64,000 nucleotides of DNA from Prevotella sp. P6B1 (GTDB lineage: Bacteria > Bacteroidota > Bacteroidia > Bacteroidales > Bacteroidaceae): NCBI RefSeq assembly GCF_000702825.1, contig NZ_JNKF01000010.1, forward strand, positions 558,001 through 622,000, given 5' to 3'. The notes beneath the pieces are model-generated. The model had not been told where the DNA came from. It ran no database searches and saw nothing but the letters and a program-made list of their open reading frames with translations. Within the stretch, counting starts at the first letter, position 1, and each line of letters opens with the position of its first letter. The position numbers were made by a program, and so were the translations under genes. Below, piece by piece: positions 9,148-16,853 of this stretch.

Positions 9148-9221
9148 TGGACCAGCCAGGGCTTGAACCTGGGACCTCCAGATTATGAGTCTGTTGCTCT
9201 AACCAACTGAGCTACAAGTCC
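9148..9221 (-). tRNA. tRNA with CAU anticodon, probably elongator tRNA-Met
   Basis: A complete cloverleaf on the minus strand: 7-bp acceptor stem with a U-U mismatch at the sixth pair, D arm GCTC/GAGC, anticodon loop CTCATAA, T arm CCAGG-TTCAAGC-CCTGG, discriminator A. CCA is not encoded. The acceptor lacks the C1-A72 feature of an initiator and the anticodon stem lacks its G-C run, so it is either elongator tRNA-Met or a tRNA-Ile2 read after lysidine modification. Another irregularity is an A-G pair at the top of the anticodon stem. Confidence 0.93.
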
Positions 9222-9245
9222 GATGCTTTGCCTAAAAAGCGGTTG

Positions 9246-9253
9246 CAAAGGTA
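9246..9253 (-). promoter_or_regulatory. Bacteroidota promoter for the tRNA gene
   Basis: TACCTTTG on the minus strand (9253-9246) with TTG at 9276-9274, a 20-nt spacer, 24 nt upstream of the mature tRNA 5' end. Confidence 0.7.
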
Positions 9254-9337
9254 CGTGAATTTCTTTAAATATCCAAATTTTTAAGAGGAAATAACTAAAA
9301 ATCATTGATTTGTAAAGCTAAATTGGGGATTTTTGAG

Positions 9338-9345
9338 TAACTTTG
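9338..9345 (+). promoter_or_regulatory. Bacteroidota -7 promoter element for ribF
   Basis: TAACTTTG ends 9 nt before the ribF ATG at 9355, implying an almost leaderless transcript. Confidence 0.65.
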
Positions 9346-9354
9346 CGGCCAATT

Positions 9355-10296
9355 ATGAAGATAATAAACGATATAGATAGCATTCAGATGCCTTGTGAAT
9401 GCACTGCTACCATCGGTGTGTTCGATGGCGTGCATCGCGGTCATCAGCACCTGATTACGATGATGATGGCCGAAGCCAGGCGGAAAGGTACAGCTTCGAT
9501 GGTGATTACCTTTGATCGCCAGCCACGCGAGGTGTTTGATGCTACGTATCAGCCGCAGGTTTTATCGACACTCGACGAGAAGCGTGCGTATGTCAGTCAG
9601 TTGGATGTTGATTATCTGGTGGTGCTGCCTTTTACACGTGCGTTGGCCTCCCTGACGGCTCAGGAGTTCATGCAGCAGATATTGCGTGAGAAGCTCAACG
9701 TGACAACATTGGTAACGGGCTATGACAACCGTTTCGGCAAGAATCGCACAGAGGGATTCGATGACTATGTAGTGTATGGTCGTGAATTAGGCATGGAGGT
9801 GCTACGAGGCGATGCCGAGATGATGACTGATGGTAGCTGTGCTGTCAGTTCTTCTGTGATCAGGCAACTGCTGACAGAGGGTAGAGTAGAGCAGATGCCA
9901 GCCTGTATGGGGCGCTACTATCAGCTGTCGGGAACGGTGATGCCGGGTGAGCATATCGGCAGTACACTTGGATTCCCAACGGCAAATCTGGAACCGGGAA
10001 ATCCTCATAAACTGATTCCTGCATCGGGGGTTTATGCCGTATGGGCCAGTATTGGTGACGCTCCGAAGAAGGCTGCTATGATGAATATTGGTACCAGACC
10101 TACTTTTAAAGGACACCATACCACCCTTGAGGTGAATATTTTTAATTTCGAGGGTGATATCTACGGGCAGACGGTGACCATTGATTTTGTGGCCCGGCTG
10201 CGCGAGGAGCGCCGTTTCGATTCGCCTGAGGCGCTGGTCAAACAGTTGGAAGAAGACAAAAAGCAAGTAGAACAGATATTAAACCAGACAAAATGA
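9355..10296 (+). CDS. ribF: Bifunctional riboflavin kinase / FAD synthetase
   Basis: Makes FMN from riboflavin and ATP, then FAD from FMN and ATP, in the cytoplasm. The N-terminal adenylyltransferase half shows TIGVFDGVHRGHQHLI (a nucleotidyltransferase HxGH-like motif); the C-terminal kinase half shows LGFPTANLEPGN, GVYAVWA, MNIGTRPTF and LEVNIFNFEGDIYGQ. The length of 313 residues is normal. I chose ATG 9355; the in-frame TTG at 9343 is part of the promoter motif. The stop overlaps the start of the CPBP gene (ATGA), suggesting coupled translation. Confidence 0.95.
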   Translation: MKIINDIDSIQMPCECTATIGVFDGVHRGHQHLITMMMAEARRKGTASMVITFDRQPREVFDATYQPQVLSTLDEKRAYVSQLDVDYLVVLPFTRALASLTAQEFMQQILREKLNVTTLVTGYDNRFGKNRTEGFDDYVVYGRELGMEVLRGDAEMMTDGSCAVSSSVIRQLLTEGRVEQMPACMGRYYQLSGTVMPGEHIGSTLGFPTANLEPGNPHKLIPASGVYAVWASIGDAPKKAAMMNIGTRPTFKGHHTTLEVNIFNFEGDIYGQTVTIDFVARLREERRFDSPEALVKQLEEDKKQVEQILNQTK

Positions 10297-11051
10297 AGAA
10301 TGCAATAATCTATACGATAATTTTTGCCTCAATACAGTTTGTGATGGGAGGCATAGTGATGGGGGTGTTTAAGCTGATAGGACTTGATCCGATAGGATCG
10401 GTGAGTCTCATCACAGGTAGCATCCTGTCCAGCATATTGGCGTTTGCATTGTTTATAATATGTAAGTGGGCGGAGGTTAGTCCGCATTGGCTGCGCACTC
10501 GTCCTTGGACGGTACTGCTGTGGACTGTGGTGGCATCGTTAGGTGCACTCACACCATCGATATGGTTGCAGGAGATGCTGCCTGAGTTGCCAAATGTAGC
10601 CGAAAAGGGTTTGGAGAGCATAATGGGCAATCGCTTAGGATATGTAGTGATAGGGCTGCTTGCACCATTGGTAGAGGAACTGGTTTTTCGTGGAGCTATA
10701 TTGCGCAGTTTGTTGCGCTGGCATCATAATCATTGGGTGGCTATTGCCATATCTGCTCTGCTGTTTGCTCTAACTCACGTAAATCCTGCACAGATGCCGC
10801 ATGCATTCTTGATAGGTATGTTGCTGGGCTGGATGTACTATCGCACAGATAGTATCATACCTGGGGTGGTGTATCACTGGGCTAACAATTCGGTAGCCTA
10901 TGTGATGTACAACATATCGATAGCATTATACGGTACGGGTGATCCTACGCTCGAAGATATGTTCGGCTCAAGTGTATTGTTGTCTGTAGGATTTTCGTTG
11001 CTGATAATGCTGCCGGCGATATATCAGCTTAACCTCAGAATGAAAAAGTAA
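10293..11051 (+). CDS. CPBP-family intramembrane metalloprotease (CAAX/Abi type)
   Basis: A 252-residue polytopic membrane protein with about seven to eight hydrophobic segments. The CPBP motifs are present: LVEELVFRGAILRSLL (EExxxR), FALTHVNP with a conserved His, and a third His in GVVYHWANNS. These are glutamate-type intramembrane proteases; bacterial substrates are mostly unknown, and some members act in bacteriocin immunity. It overlaps ribF by 4 nt and ends before a hairpin at 11075, so it is the last gene of the ribF unit. Confidence 0.88.
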   Translation: MKNAIIYTIIFASIQFVMGGIVMGVFKLIGLDPIGSVSLITGSILSSILAFALFIICKWAEVSPHWLRTRPWTVLLWTVVASLGALTPSIWLQEMLPELPNVAEKGLESIMGNRLGYVVIGLLAPLVEELVFRGAILRSLLRWHHNHWVAIAISALLFALTHVNPAQMPHAFLIGMLLGWMYYRTDSIIPGVVYHWANNSVAYVMYNISIALYGTGDPTLEDMFGSSVLLSVGFSLLIMLPAIYQLNLRMKK

Positions 11052-11074
11052 CCCCAAGCGTATAGCATTGAAGA

Positions 11075-11108
11075 AGGCTGCAGCCCCATTGTAGTGGGAG
11101 TGCAGCCT
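11075..11108 (+). terminator. Stable hairpin after the CPBP gene
   Basis: AGGCTGCA and TGCAGCCT pair perfectly (11075-11082 with 11101-11108) around an inner CCCA/TGGG stem. No U-run follows directly, so termination is inferred from position between convergent genes. Confidence 0.6.
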
Positions 11109-11224
11109 GAACTTCAGCGTTAGTATTTCCTGAAAATTTGAGAGAAATGAACGAAGCTTCACAGCTTCTTCTTCCTAATTGTTTTACTTGTTTTTATTAT
11201 AAAGAAAGCATAGAAAAAAATATC

Positions 11225-11698
11225 TTATTCAACGAGGGTGGTTCGCTCCGTATTTCCAACCTTAATCGTGTCGGTGATGTTCTCGGCCTGAATGGTACCA
11301 AGTGAGTTAACGGAGTCTGTTACCTGCTGCTGATGGAATTTGGCATAAGCCTCTTTGGGGTCGTCCCATCCACGGTCCCAAGGTGCCTGAGCGGCATTGC
11401 CTAAGGTCAGGATGATGGCTACGACTGCGGCAGCACGGAATAACGGCATGAGGCGTGAGGTAAAAGTGATAATCTTTGCCTTAGGCTGCTCAATGCCCAC
11501 CTTCTCAAGTATACGGGTGTCAAAGTCATCGTCCAGTGTCTCCTTCTCCTGCTGGAGAGTAAACAGCGCTTTGTACTGCTGCAGGCAGGCAGGAACATCA
11601 TCCTGACTGAAGAATGTGCGCAGTATAGACTCTTCTTGGAGTGTGGTCTCACACTGCCAATAGCGTTCCAATAACTGTTCGATGTACTTATAGTCCAT
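11225..11698 (-). CDS. Probable anti-sigma factor, single-pass membrane protein
   Basis: A 157-residue protein: a helical N-terminal part (MDYKYIEQLLERYWQCETTL, about 1-75), one hydrophobic segment at about 88-105 (AAAVVAIILTLGNAAQA), and a polar C-terminal part that would be periplasmic. I do not recognise a named domain. The role is inferred from its position: it starts 11 nt inside the end of the ECF sigma gene, the usual arrangement of sigma and membrane anti-sigma pairs. The N-terminal part resembles the helical sigma-binding part of such anti-sigma proteins, but the zinc-binding His-x3-Cys-x2-Cys motif is not present. Confidence 0.6.
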   Translation of the reverse strand: MDYKYIEQLLERYWQCETTLQEESILRTFFSQDDVPACLQQYKALFTLQQEKETLDDDFDTRILEKVGIEQPKAKIITFTSRLMPLFRAAAVVAIILTLGNAAQAPWDRGWDDPKEAYAKFHQQQVTDSVNSLGTIQAENITDTIKVGNTERTTLVE

Positions 11699-12206
11699 AT
11701 TTCTCTGATTCTATATATTTCTGTCGGATGGCTTGTCGAGCTCGGAAGATGTTGACTTTCACCTGTTCTTCGCTGATGGCCATTATCGACGCAATTTCTT
11801 TATAACTCTTGCCTTCGAAGTCGCGTAGTTGCATAACGCTCCGCTGTTTCTCTGGCAGCTCATTGATGAGGCGGCGTATCAACTCAACGCGGTCGCGCTG
11901 CATTGCCTGCTCCTCAGGGTTGGAGGCGTAGCTGCTGTCAGGCGAATCATGCTCGCCTTCTTCCAGACTTTGGTTCTGGTTTTCCAACTTTCGCATTCTG
12001 TCGAGCGACAGGTTGCGGCAGATAGTAAGACAAAAGGATTCTATTGATTCGATGTTCTCCCATTGCTCTCTGCGGTTCCAGACCTTAATCATCGTGTCTT
12101 GTACTACATCCTCTGCCTCTGCAGGGTTGAGGGTGATGCGGAGGGCAAGCCTGTAAAGCTCGTTCTTCAGCGGCAAGATGTCGTTTTGAAAACTGATCTT
12201 TTTCAT
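11688..12206 (-). CDS. ECF-type RNA polymerase sigma factor
   Basis: A 172-residue sigma-70 family protein with region 2 (AEDVVQDTMIKVWNRREQWENIESIESFCLTICRN, core-binding and -10 recognition) and region 4 (LPEKQRSVMQLRDFEGKSYKEIASIMAISEEQVKVNIFRARQAIRQ, helix-turn-helix for -35 recognition), joined by an acidic linker. No regions 1 or 3, so group 4 (ECF). It overlaps the probable anti-sigma gene. Upstream a TAACTTTTG (12251-12243) resembles the phylum promoter with one extra base. Confidence 0.93.
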   Translation of the reverse strand: MKKISFQNDILPLKNELYRLALRITLNPAEAEDVVQDTMIKVWNRREQWENIESIESFCLTICRNLSLDRMRKLENQNQSLEEGEHDSPDSSYASNPEEQAMQRDRVELIRRLINELPEKQRSVMQLRDFEGKSYKEIASIMAISEEQVKVNIFRARQAIRQKYIESEKYGL

Positions 12207-12265
12207 CCTCTTCTTTTTATATGACGATTAACCTGGGGCAAAAGTTACAAGTAAAACGGAAAAAT

Positions 12266-13039
12266 TTATAAAATTGTTGTGCCGCTTGTTCCATCAATGG
12301 CTGTGGCGAGGGTGATAATCACACGATTGACACCTGCATCGATAGCGCTAAGCGCATTTTCAATCTTAGGCAACATACCGCCACTGATGGTACCGTCGGT
12401 CTTATACTTCTCGAAGGCGGCACGTGTGATAGTTGGTATCACAGAGTTGTCGTCATCGGGATTACTAAGCACGCCTTTCTTCTCGAAGCTGAAGATCAGG
12501 GTGACATCGTAATATGTGGCTAATGCCTTGGCCGTCTCGCTGGCGATTGTGTCGGCATTGGTGTTCAGGATGTGTCCTTGCCCATCGTGAGTCAGCGGTG
12601 CCATAACAGGCGTAATGCCTGTCTCGATGAGCTTGTTCAGCATCTCGCCGTCGGCCTTGTCTACATCGCCTACAAAACCAAAGTCGATACCGTCTTTGAT
12701 GGGACGTTTATGACTGCGTATCACATTGATGTCAGCTCCCGTCAGGCCAAGGGCATTTACACCATTGGCTTGCAAGCGTGCCACGAGGTTTTTGTTGACC
12801 AATCCGCCATAAACCATCGTTACTACGTTAAGCATTTCAGCATCTGTGATGCGGCGTCCACCAACCATTTTTGACTCGATGCCCAGACTGGCAGCTACCT
12901 GAGTAGCTCGGCGTCCGCCGCCATGGATCAGTACTTTACGCCCTTCGATGGCGCTGAAATCTTTTAGTAACTGGTTGAGCTGGGCTTCGTCTTCAACAAC
13001 GGCCCCGCCAACTTTGACGATTGTGAGTTTCTGTTTCAT
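12266..13039 (-). CDS. argB: Acetylglutamate (or succinylglutamate) kinase
   Basis: A 257-residue amino acid kinase: KVGGAVV near the N-terminus binds phosphate, HGGGRRAT binds the substrate, and LGLTGADINVI and the C-terminal NTNADTIASETAKAL complete the signature. It performs the second step of arginine synthesis. In Bacteroides the pathway is known to use N-succinylated intermediates, so succinylglutamate may be the true substrate here; that cannot be read from this sequence. It follows the RelA/SpoT gene by 17 nt and is the last gene of the long minus-strand series. Confidence 0.92.
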   Translation of the reverse strand: MKQKLTIVKVGGAVVEDEAQLNQLLKDFSAIEGRKVLIHGGGRRATQVAASLGIESKMVGGRRITDAEMLNVVTMVYGGLVNKNLVARLQANGVNALGLTGADINVIRSHKRPIKDGIDFGFVGDVDKADGEMLNKLIETGITPVMAPLTHDGQGHILNTNADTIASETAKALATYYDVTLIFSFEKKGVLSNPDDDNSVIPTITRAAFEKYKTDGTISGGMLPKIENALSAIDAGVNRVIITLATAIDGTSGTTIL

Positions 13040-13056
13040 GTTCTATTCTATAATGT

Positions 13057-14103
13057 TTACGACTGTCCAATGGCAGTATACTGATGTATGATGCCATCAG
13101 CCAGATACGCATTAGAGTCATTGGCACCATAGATGGTGTCGTAGATAAGTTTAACTTCCTCGCGATTGCCACCGTGTTTAAGCGTCCATACGATGCAGAG
13201 GTTCTGCAGACCCACGCTTTCTGACAGGATGTCGAGATCGGTTATAGCCAATTGCGACAGCGCTAACTGATAAGCTGTATCGCTGAGTTCATCGACCATA
13301 GCCTGAACCTCGCCAAGCGACTCCATGCCGAAATGCTCAAGAACAGGGAGAAAAGGCATGAGTGAGGCTGGGAATAGCTCTGCTTGATTGACGGCTGCAA
13401 TGCGTTGATTGAGTCGATCAAAGGGGCGTAGATCCAGATAGCTGCGGAACGAGTCGGTAGAGAGCGTTACTTCGTTCAGATTACCTGACTTGACTAACGT
13501 CTGAATCTGGCGGCGATATTCCGTCATGGTGGTGCGTAGCCGACTGAATTCATCGTCGGCCAGTTCGAGCATACCTGCCAGACGACTGAACTGGCGGCGA
13601 TACTCAGGTGGCAGTTTTACTGCCCCTTTATAGCCTATGTCGTGTTCTATAGCCGACCAAGTGTGTTGCAGGGCAGTACGTATCTGAATCTCGAATGGTA
13701 TGCTCCCCTCGTGCAGGCGGCAGATGTAGTGGAGTGAGTTATAGCCGAAACTGGTAAGCTGATGTAGCTTGCGTTTGTCTACTGAGTTGTTCCAATCGAT
13801 ATCGAATAGCTGGCTGACAATAGCGGCAACCTTGTCAACATCGTCGGTGTAGAAGGTAACGATACGTAGACCAACCAGATCGGTAATGTCGCTGAGTGAG
13901 CGGTATTTCTCGCCTTTTAGCTCCAGTTTGCCTGCTAACGACTGCTCAGTTTTCACACGGTGTTCTATGCTATTGAGCTCGATGCCCTGATGACGTAGCG
14001 TCGTTTGCAGCAACTCAAAGACCTTGTTTTCAAGTTGCTGCAATTCAGGTCGCTGGTTGTGGAACTCCTGCAGCAATGCTTCGCAATGAGGCGATAGTCG
14101 CAT
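13057..14103 (-). CDS. Stand-alone RelA/SpoT-type (p)ppGpp synthetase
   Basis: A 348-residue protein. Residues about 45-160 form a RelA/SpoT synthetase domain: KTEQSLAGKLELKGEKY, SDITDLVGLRIVTFY (the conserved Asp and Arg), FGYNSLHYIC, FEIQIRTALQHTWSAIEHDIGYK. No HD hydrolase, TGS or ACT domain is present, so it is a small-alarmone-synthetase-like enzyme, longer than usual because of a ~185-residue helical C-terminal part of unknown role. The start codon overlaps the STAS stop by one base (TAATG), so synthesis is coupled to the STAS protein. The link to partner-switching genes suggests stress control of (p)ppGpp production, an inference. Confidence 0.88.
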   Translation of the reverse strand: MRLSPHCEALLQEFHNQRPELQQLENKVFELLQTTLRHQGIELNSIEHRVKTEQSLAGKLELKGEKYRSLSDITDLVGLRIVTFYTDDVDKVAAIVSQLFDIDWNNSVDKRKLHQLTSFGYNSLHYICRLHEGSIPFEIQIRTALQHTWSAIEHDIGYKGAVKLPPEYRRQFSRLAGMLELADDEFSRLRTTMTEYRRQIQTLVKSGNLNEVTLSTDSFRSYLDLRPFDRLNQRIAAVNQAELFPASLMPFLPVLEHFGMESLGEVQAMVDELSDTAYQLALSQLAITDLDILSESVGLQNLCIVWTLKHGGNREEVKLIYDTIYGANDSNAYLADGIIHQYTAIGQS

Positions 14104-14405
14104 TATTTAAACTCGAACAGGTTGATGAAGCCCGTCATTGCGAACACCTGACGGAGATCTTCGTTAAGACCACGGAGGAATACATGGCTGCCTTTGGGCT
14201 TTGCTGCTTTAAGTAGGCCAAGGAACAGGCGCAGACCACTTGAGGAGATATACTCAAGGCTGGTGCAGTCGAGGATAACATCATGACCGTCACAGTTGTA
14301 GAGAGGTTTCATTTCTTCTTCGACTTTTGCTGAAGCTGCTGTGTCGAGACGACCTTCGAAATACATGACGAAGTTCTTGTCTTCTTCTTTAAACGTTGTT
14401 TTCAT
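14103..14405 (-). CDS. STAS-domain anti-anti-sigma-type protein
   Basis: A 100-residue protein consisting of one STAS domain, like SpoIIAA/RsbV. The conserved loop DCTSLEYISSSGLRLFLGL holds the candidate phosphorylation serines (54-56). In other phyla such proteins are phosphorylated by an RsbW-type kinase and dephosphorylated by a PP2C phosphatase; both activities are encoded together in the gene immediately upstream, overlapping by 4 nt (ATGA). The binding partner in this organism is unknown: no SigB/SigF-type sigma is in the window. Confidence 0.9.
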   Translation of the reverse strand: MKTTFKEEDKNFVMYFEGRLDTAASAKVEEEMKPLYNCDGHDVILDCTSLEYISSSGLRLFLGLLKAAKPKGSHVFLRGLNEDLRQVFAMTGFINLFEFK

Positions 14406-16837
14406 AATGATAATTTATTGGTAAATTTTTTGCGGAGCGTCAGGACGTTCTTTCCGTCAATACGCTCATAGTTAATTGTATCCATAATCTGTCGGATCAG
14501 GTGGATGCCTAATCCACCGATACTTCGTTCTTCTGCAGAGAGTGTAGTGTCTACTTCGCTCTTGGCAGTAGGGTCGAAAGCGGTACCATTGTCGCTGATG
14601 ACAAATTTCAACCGTTCATCGTTTGCTTGTGCGGCAATGTAAACATCGCCTTTCACGCCAGCGGGGTAGGCATAATTCATGACGTTGACTACTGCCTCTT
14701 CGATAGCGAGGTTTAGTTTCATCGTCGTACTCATGTCGAATCCAACGGCCTCGCAGACTTCATCTACGAAAGCGTTAAGCTGGGGTACTGTCTGCACATC
14801 GTTAGGCAGAGTGATCTGATTTTGATAACGCACGTCGAGTTGCTTTTTGGTGTATTGTATTGCTAACATGGTTAAATCGTCACTTTGTTCTGCGCCGTCA
14901 ACAAAAGACTGTACAGCCAGTCTCATCTGATCTATGACGGCATGTGGTGCACAACAATATGATGCCTGAATGCTATTCGCCTGATTGAGAATGCGATCCA
15001 TGCCGAATAGCTCGTGACGATTGTTTTCGGCTTCACTTAGTCCATCGGTAAACAGGAATATTGTAGTTTGTGGCTTAATCATGACCTCCTGGACGCTGAA
15101 TCGCCAATCGGGCATAACACCTACGGGGATGTTTGAATCGCATGGTAACGTTTCTACATGAGCCGTTTGGTCGAAACTGACGAGTAACGGTGCATCGTGG
15201 CCGGCATTACAATATCGCATACGGCCTGTTGGCAAATCGAGTGAACCTACAAGGAGTGTGACAAACATGTTAGAGTCGTTGCCATCGGCCATGGCATCAT
15301 TAATCGTGGTAATGATGCGGTCAGGTGCCGCCTCATGGGCAGAGACGGTACGGAACTGGGCACGGGTAACAGCCATTACCAGAGAGGCAGGTACACCCTT
15401 GCCGCTGACGTCGCCTATGCAGAAGAAAAGTTTCTCGTCGCGGATATAAAAGTCAAACAAGTCGCCACCTACAGATTTTGCAGGGGTTAGTTCGCCATAG
15501 ATATCGATATCATTACGATCAGGATAAGGTGGGAAAATCTTGGGCAGCATCGACATTTGGATGTCACTGGCCACACGTAGCTCACTTTCAATGGATGCCT
15601 TAGAGGCTGTAGTCTGCTGTAGTTGAGCAATGTATTTGGCTATTGAATGCTGCATATCGTCAAAAGAGTCGCGTAGATGACTAATCTCGTCTTTTGAATC
15701 GAATACAGGTAGTTCTACATCGAAGTTACCTCGTGAGATCTCTTTCGTTTTTTCTGATAACAAGCTGAGTGGCCACAACTGTGAGCGGATGATATAGTAA
15801 AGCGATAAGGATATCGCAACTACTAATATGGCCAGTAGCAGAAGCATATAGGTTCGCAAACGGTTGGGACCTTCCAGAATCTTGTCTTCAGGTAGTGTGA
15901 AGCAAATAGACCATTGTACGCGGTCGACGGGCGCGTAATAGACAATCGAGGAAGAAAAGACTTGCCTATTTGACTCATTCTGTAGCTGACCTGACATGTC
16001 AACCGTATCTGTTCCATCTTGCCAACTCAGCATTTTTCTGGTCATCTCAAGGAATGTGGAATCGTGTTGCTGTCGTGCTTGATCAATCACATTAATTGAT
16101 TGGACCCAATCTGTATTCGGATGGCAGATATACTGTGAATCGCGCCCTACAACAAATACGGTGGAGTAATCGTAGGGCTTGGCTTTGTCTACCAGATTCT
16201 GTACCCAGTCGAGTGAAACATCGGCACATAGTACTGCGTAAGTATGCCCCGTCTCGTCGTGAAGTGGTACGGAATAGGTAACCATAGCACGTTTGGTCGA
16301 CATGGAGTCGATATAAGGCAGGCACCAATAACCCTTGTCGAGTTTGTTGGTATAAATCCAGTTACTATCTGTTTCCAGATAGCAGAAGTCGTTTTCCGGG
16401 CCGCCTATCTCATCTTCTTCAAAGGTATCTTTGGCTGTTCGATAAATGGTTGGTGCAAAATAGCGGTCATTATGTTCAAAGTAATTAGCCTCATAAAGCA
16501 ATGTTACTGCTGCTATGTCCTCATTGGCCTCAATGAGTCGTTCCATCAGAGGGCGGCATAGTGTTTCATGAGGCGCAAACATGTGAGCGTAGGATGCTGC
16601 TGTGTTGACAGCTGTCTCAACATTTGACAGACGGTTGTCAATCACCTTGATGGCACCAGTCATAGAACGACCTGCCTGGCGGTTCACTTCTGTGATGACG
16701 ATGTTGCGTACATAGTTCATCTGCCATAAGCCTGCCGTGAGCAGGATGACGGTGATGACTACAAGCACAAGGCATGTGGTACGCGCTGCTACCGACTGGT
16801 TCAGAATTTTTGATAATCTGGCTTTCACATGCTCCAT
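14402..16837 (-). CDS. Membrane sensor with SpoIIE-type PP2C phosphatase and RsbW-type kinase domain
   Basis: An 811-residue fusion. Order: transmembrane helix ~21-39; extracytoplasmic sensor of about 290 residues, probably a double Cache domain (segments YSVPLHDETGHTYAVLCADVS and VVGRDSQYICHPN); transmembrane helix ~329-350; HAMP ~350-405; coiled coil; PP2C/SpoIIE phosphatase ~440-662 with GELTPAKSVGGDLFDF and FCIGDVSGKGVPASL metal-binding Asp residues and LFTDGLSEA; then an HATPase of the RsbW type ~670-805 with N box LNLAIEEAVVNVMNYA, DNGTAFDP and GGLGIHLI. It can in principle both dephosphorylate and phosphorylate the STAS protein encoded next. The start at 16837 is 16 nt after the PSD-like gene. 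Confidence 0.92.
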   Translation of the reverse strand: MEHVKARLSKILNQSVAARTTCLVLVVITVILLTAGLWQMNYVRNIVITEVNRQAGRSMTGAIKVIDNRLSNVETAVNTAASYAHMFAPHETLCRPLMERLIEANEDIAAVTLLYEANYFEHNDRYFAPTIYRTAKDTFEEDEIGGPENDFCYLETDSNWIYTNKLDKGYWCLPYIDSMSTKRAMVTYSVPLHDETGHTYAVLCADVSLDWVQNLVDKAKPYDYSTVFVVGRDSQYICHPNTDWVQSINVIDQARQQHDSTFLEMTRKMLSWQDGTDTVDMSGQLQNESNRQVFSSSIVYYAPVDRVQWSICFTLPEDKILEGPNRLRTYMLLLLAILVVAISLSLYYIIRSQLWPLSLLSEKTKEISRGNFDVELPVFDSKDEISHLRDSFDDMQHSIAKYIAQLQQTTASKASIESELRVASDIQMSMLPKIFPPYPDRNDIDIYGELTPAKSVGGDLFDFYIRDEKLFFCIGDVSGKGVPASLVMAVTRAQFRTVSAHEAAPDRIITTINDAMADGNDSNMFVTLLVGSLDLPTGRMRYCNAGHDAPLLVSFDQTAHVETLPCDSNIPVGVMPDWRFSVQEVMIKPQTTIFLFTDGLSEAENNRHELFGMDRILNQANSIQASYCCAPHAVIDQMRLAVQSFVDGAEQSDDLTMLAIQYTKKQLDVRYQNQITLPNDVQTVPQLNAFVDEVCEAVGFDMSTTMKLNLAIEEAVVNVMNYAYPAGVKGDVYIAAQANDERLKFVISDNGTAFDPTAKSEVDTTLSAEERSIGGLGIHLIRQIMDTINYERIDGKNVLTLRKKFTNKLSL

Positions 16838-16853
16838 ACATTATTGTTTTTAG

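Noticed and set aside
11225..12206. ECF sigma/anti-sigma pair as target of the partner-switching genes
   Set aside because: The pair has its own gap of 59 nt after argB and a membrane anti-sigma of its own; STAS partner switching is not known to act on ECF sigma factors of this type. Not excluded, but not supported.
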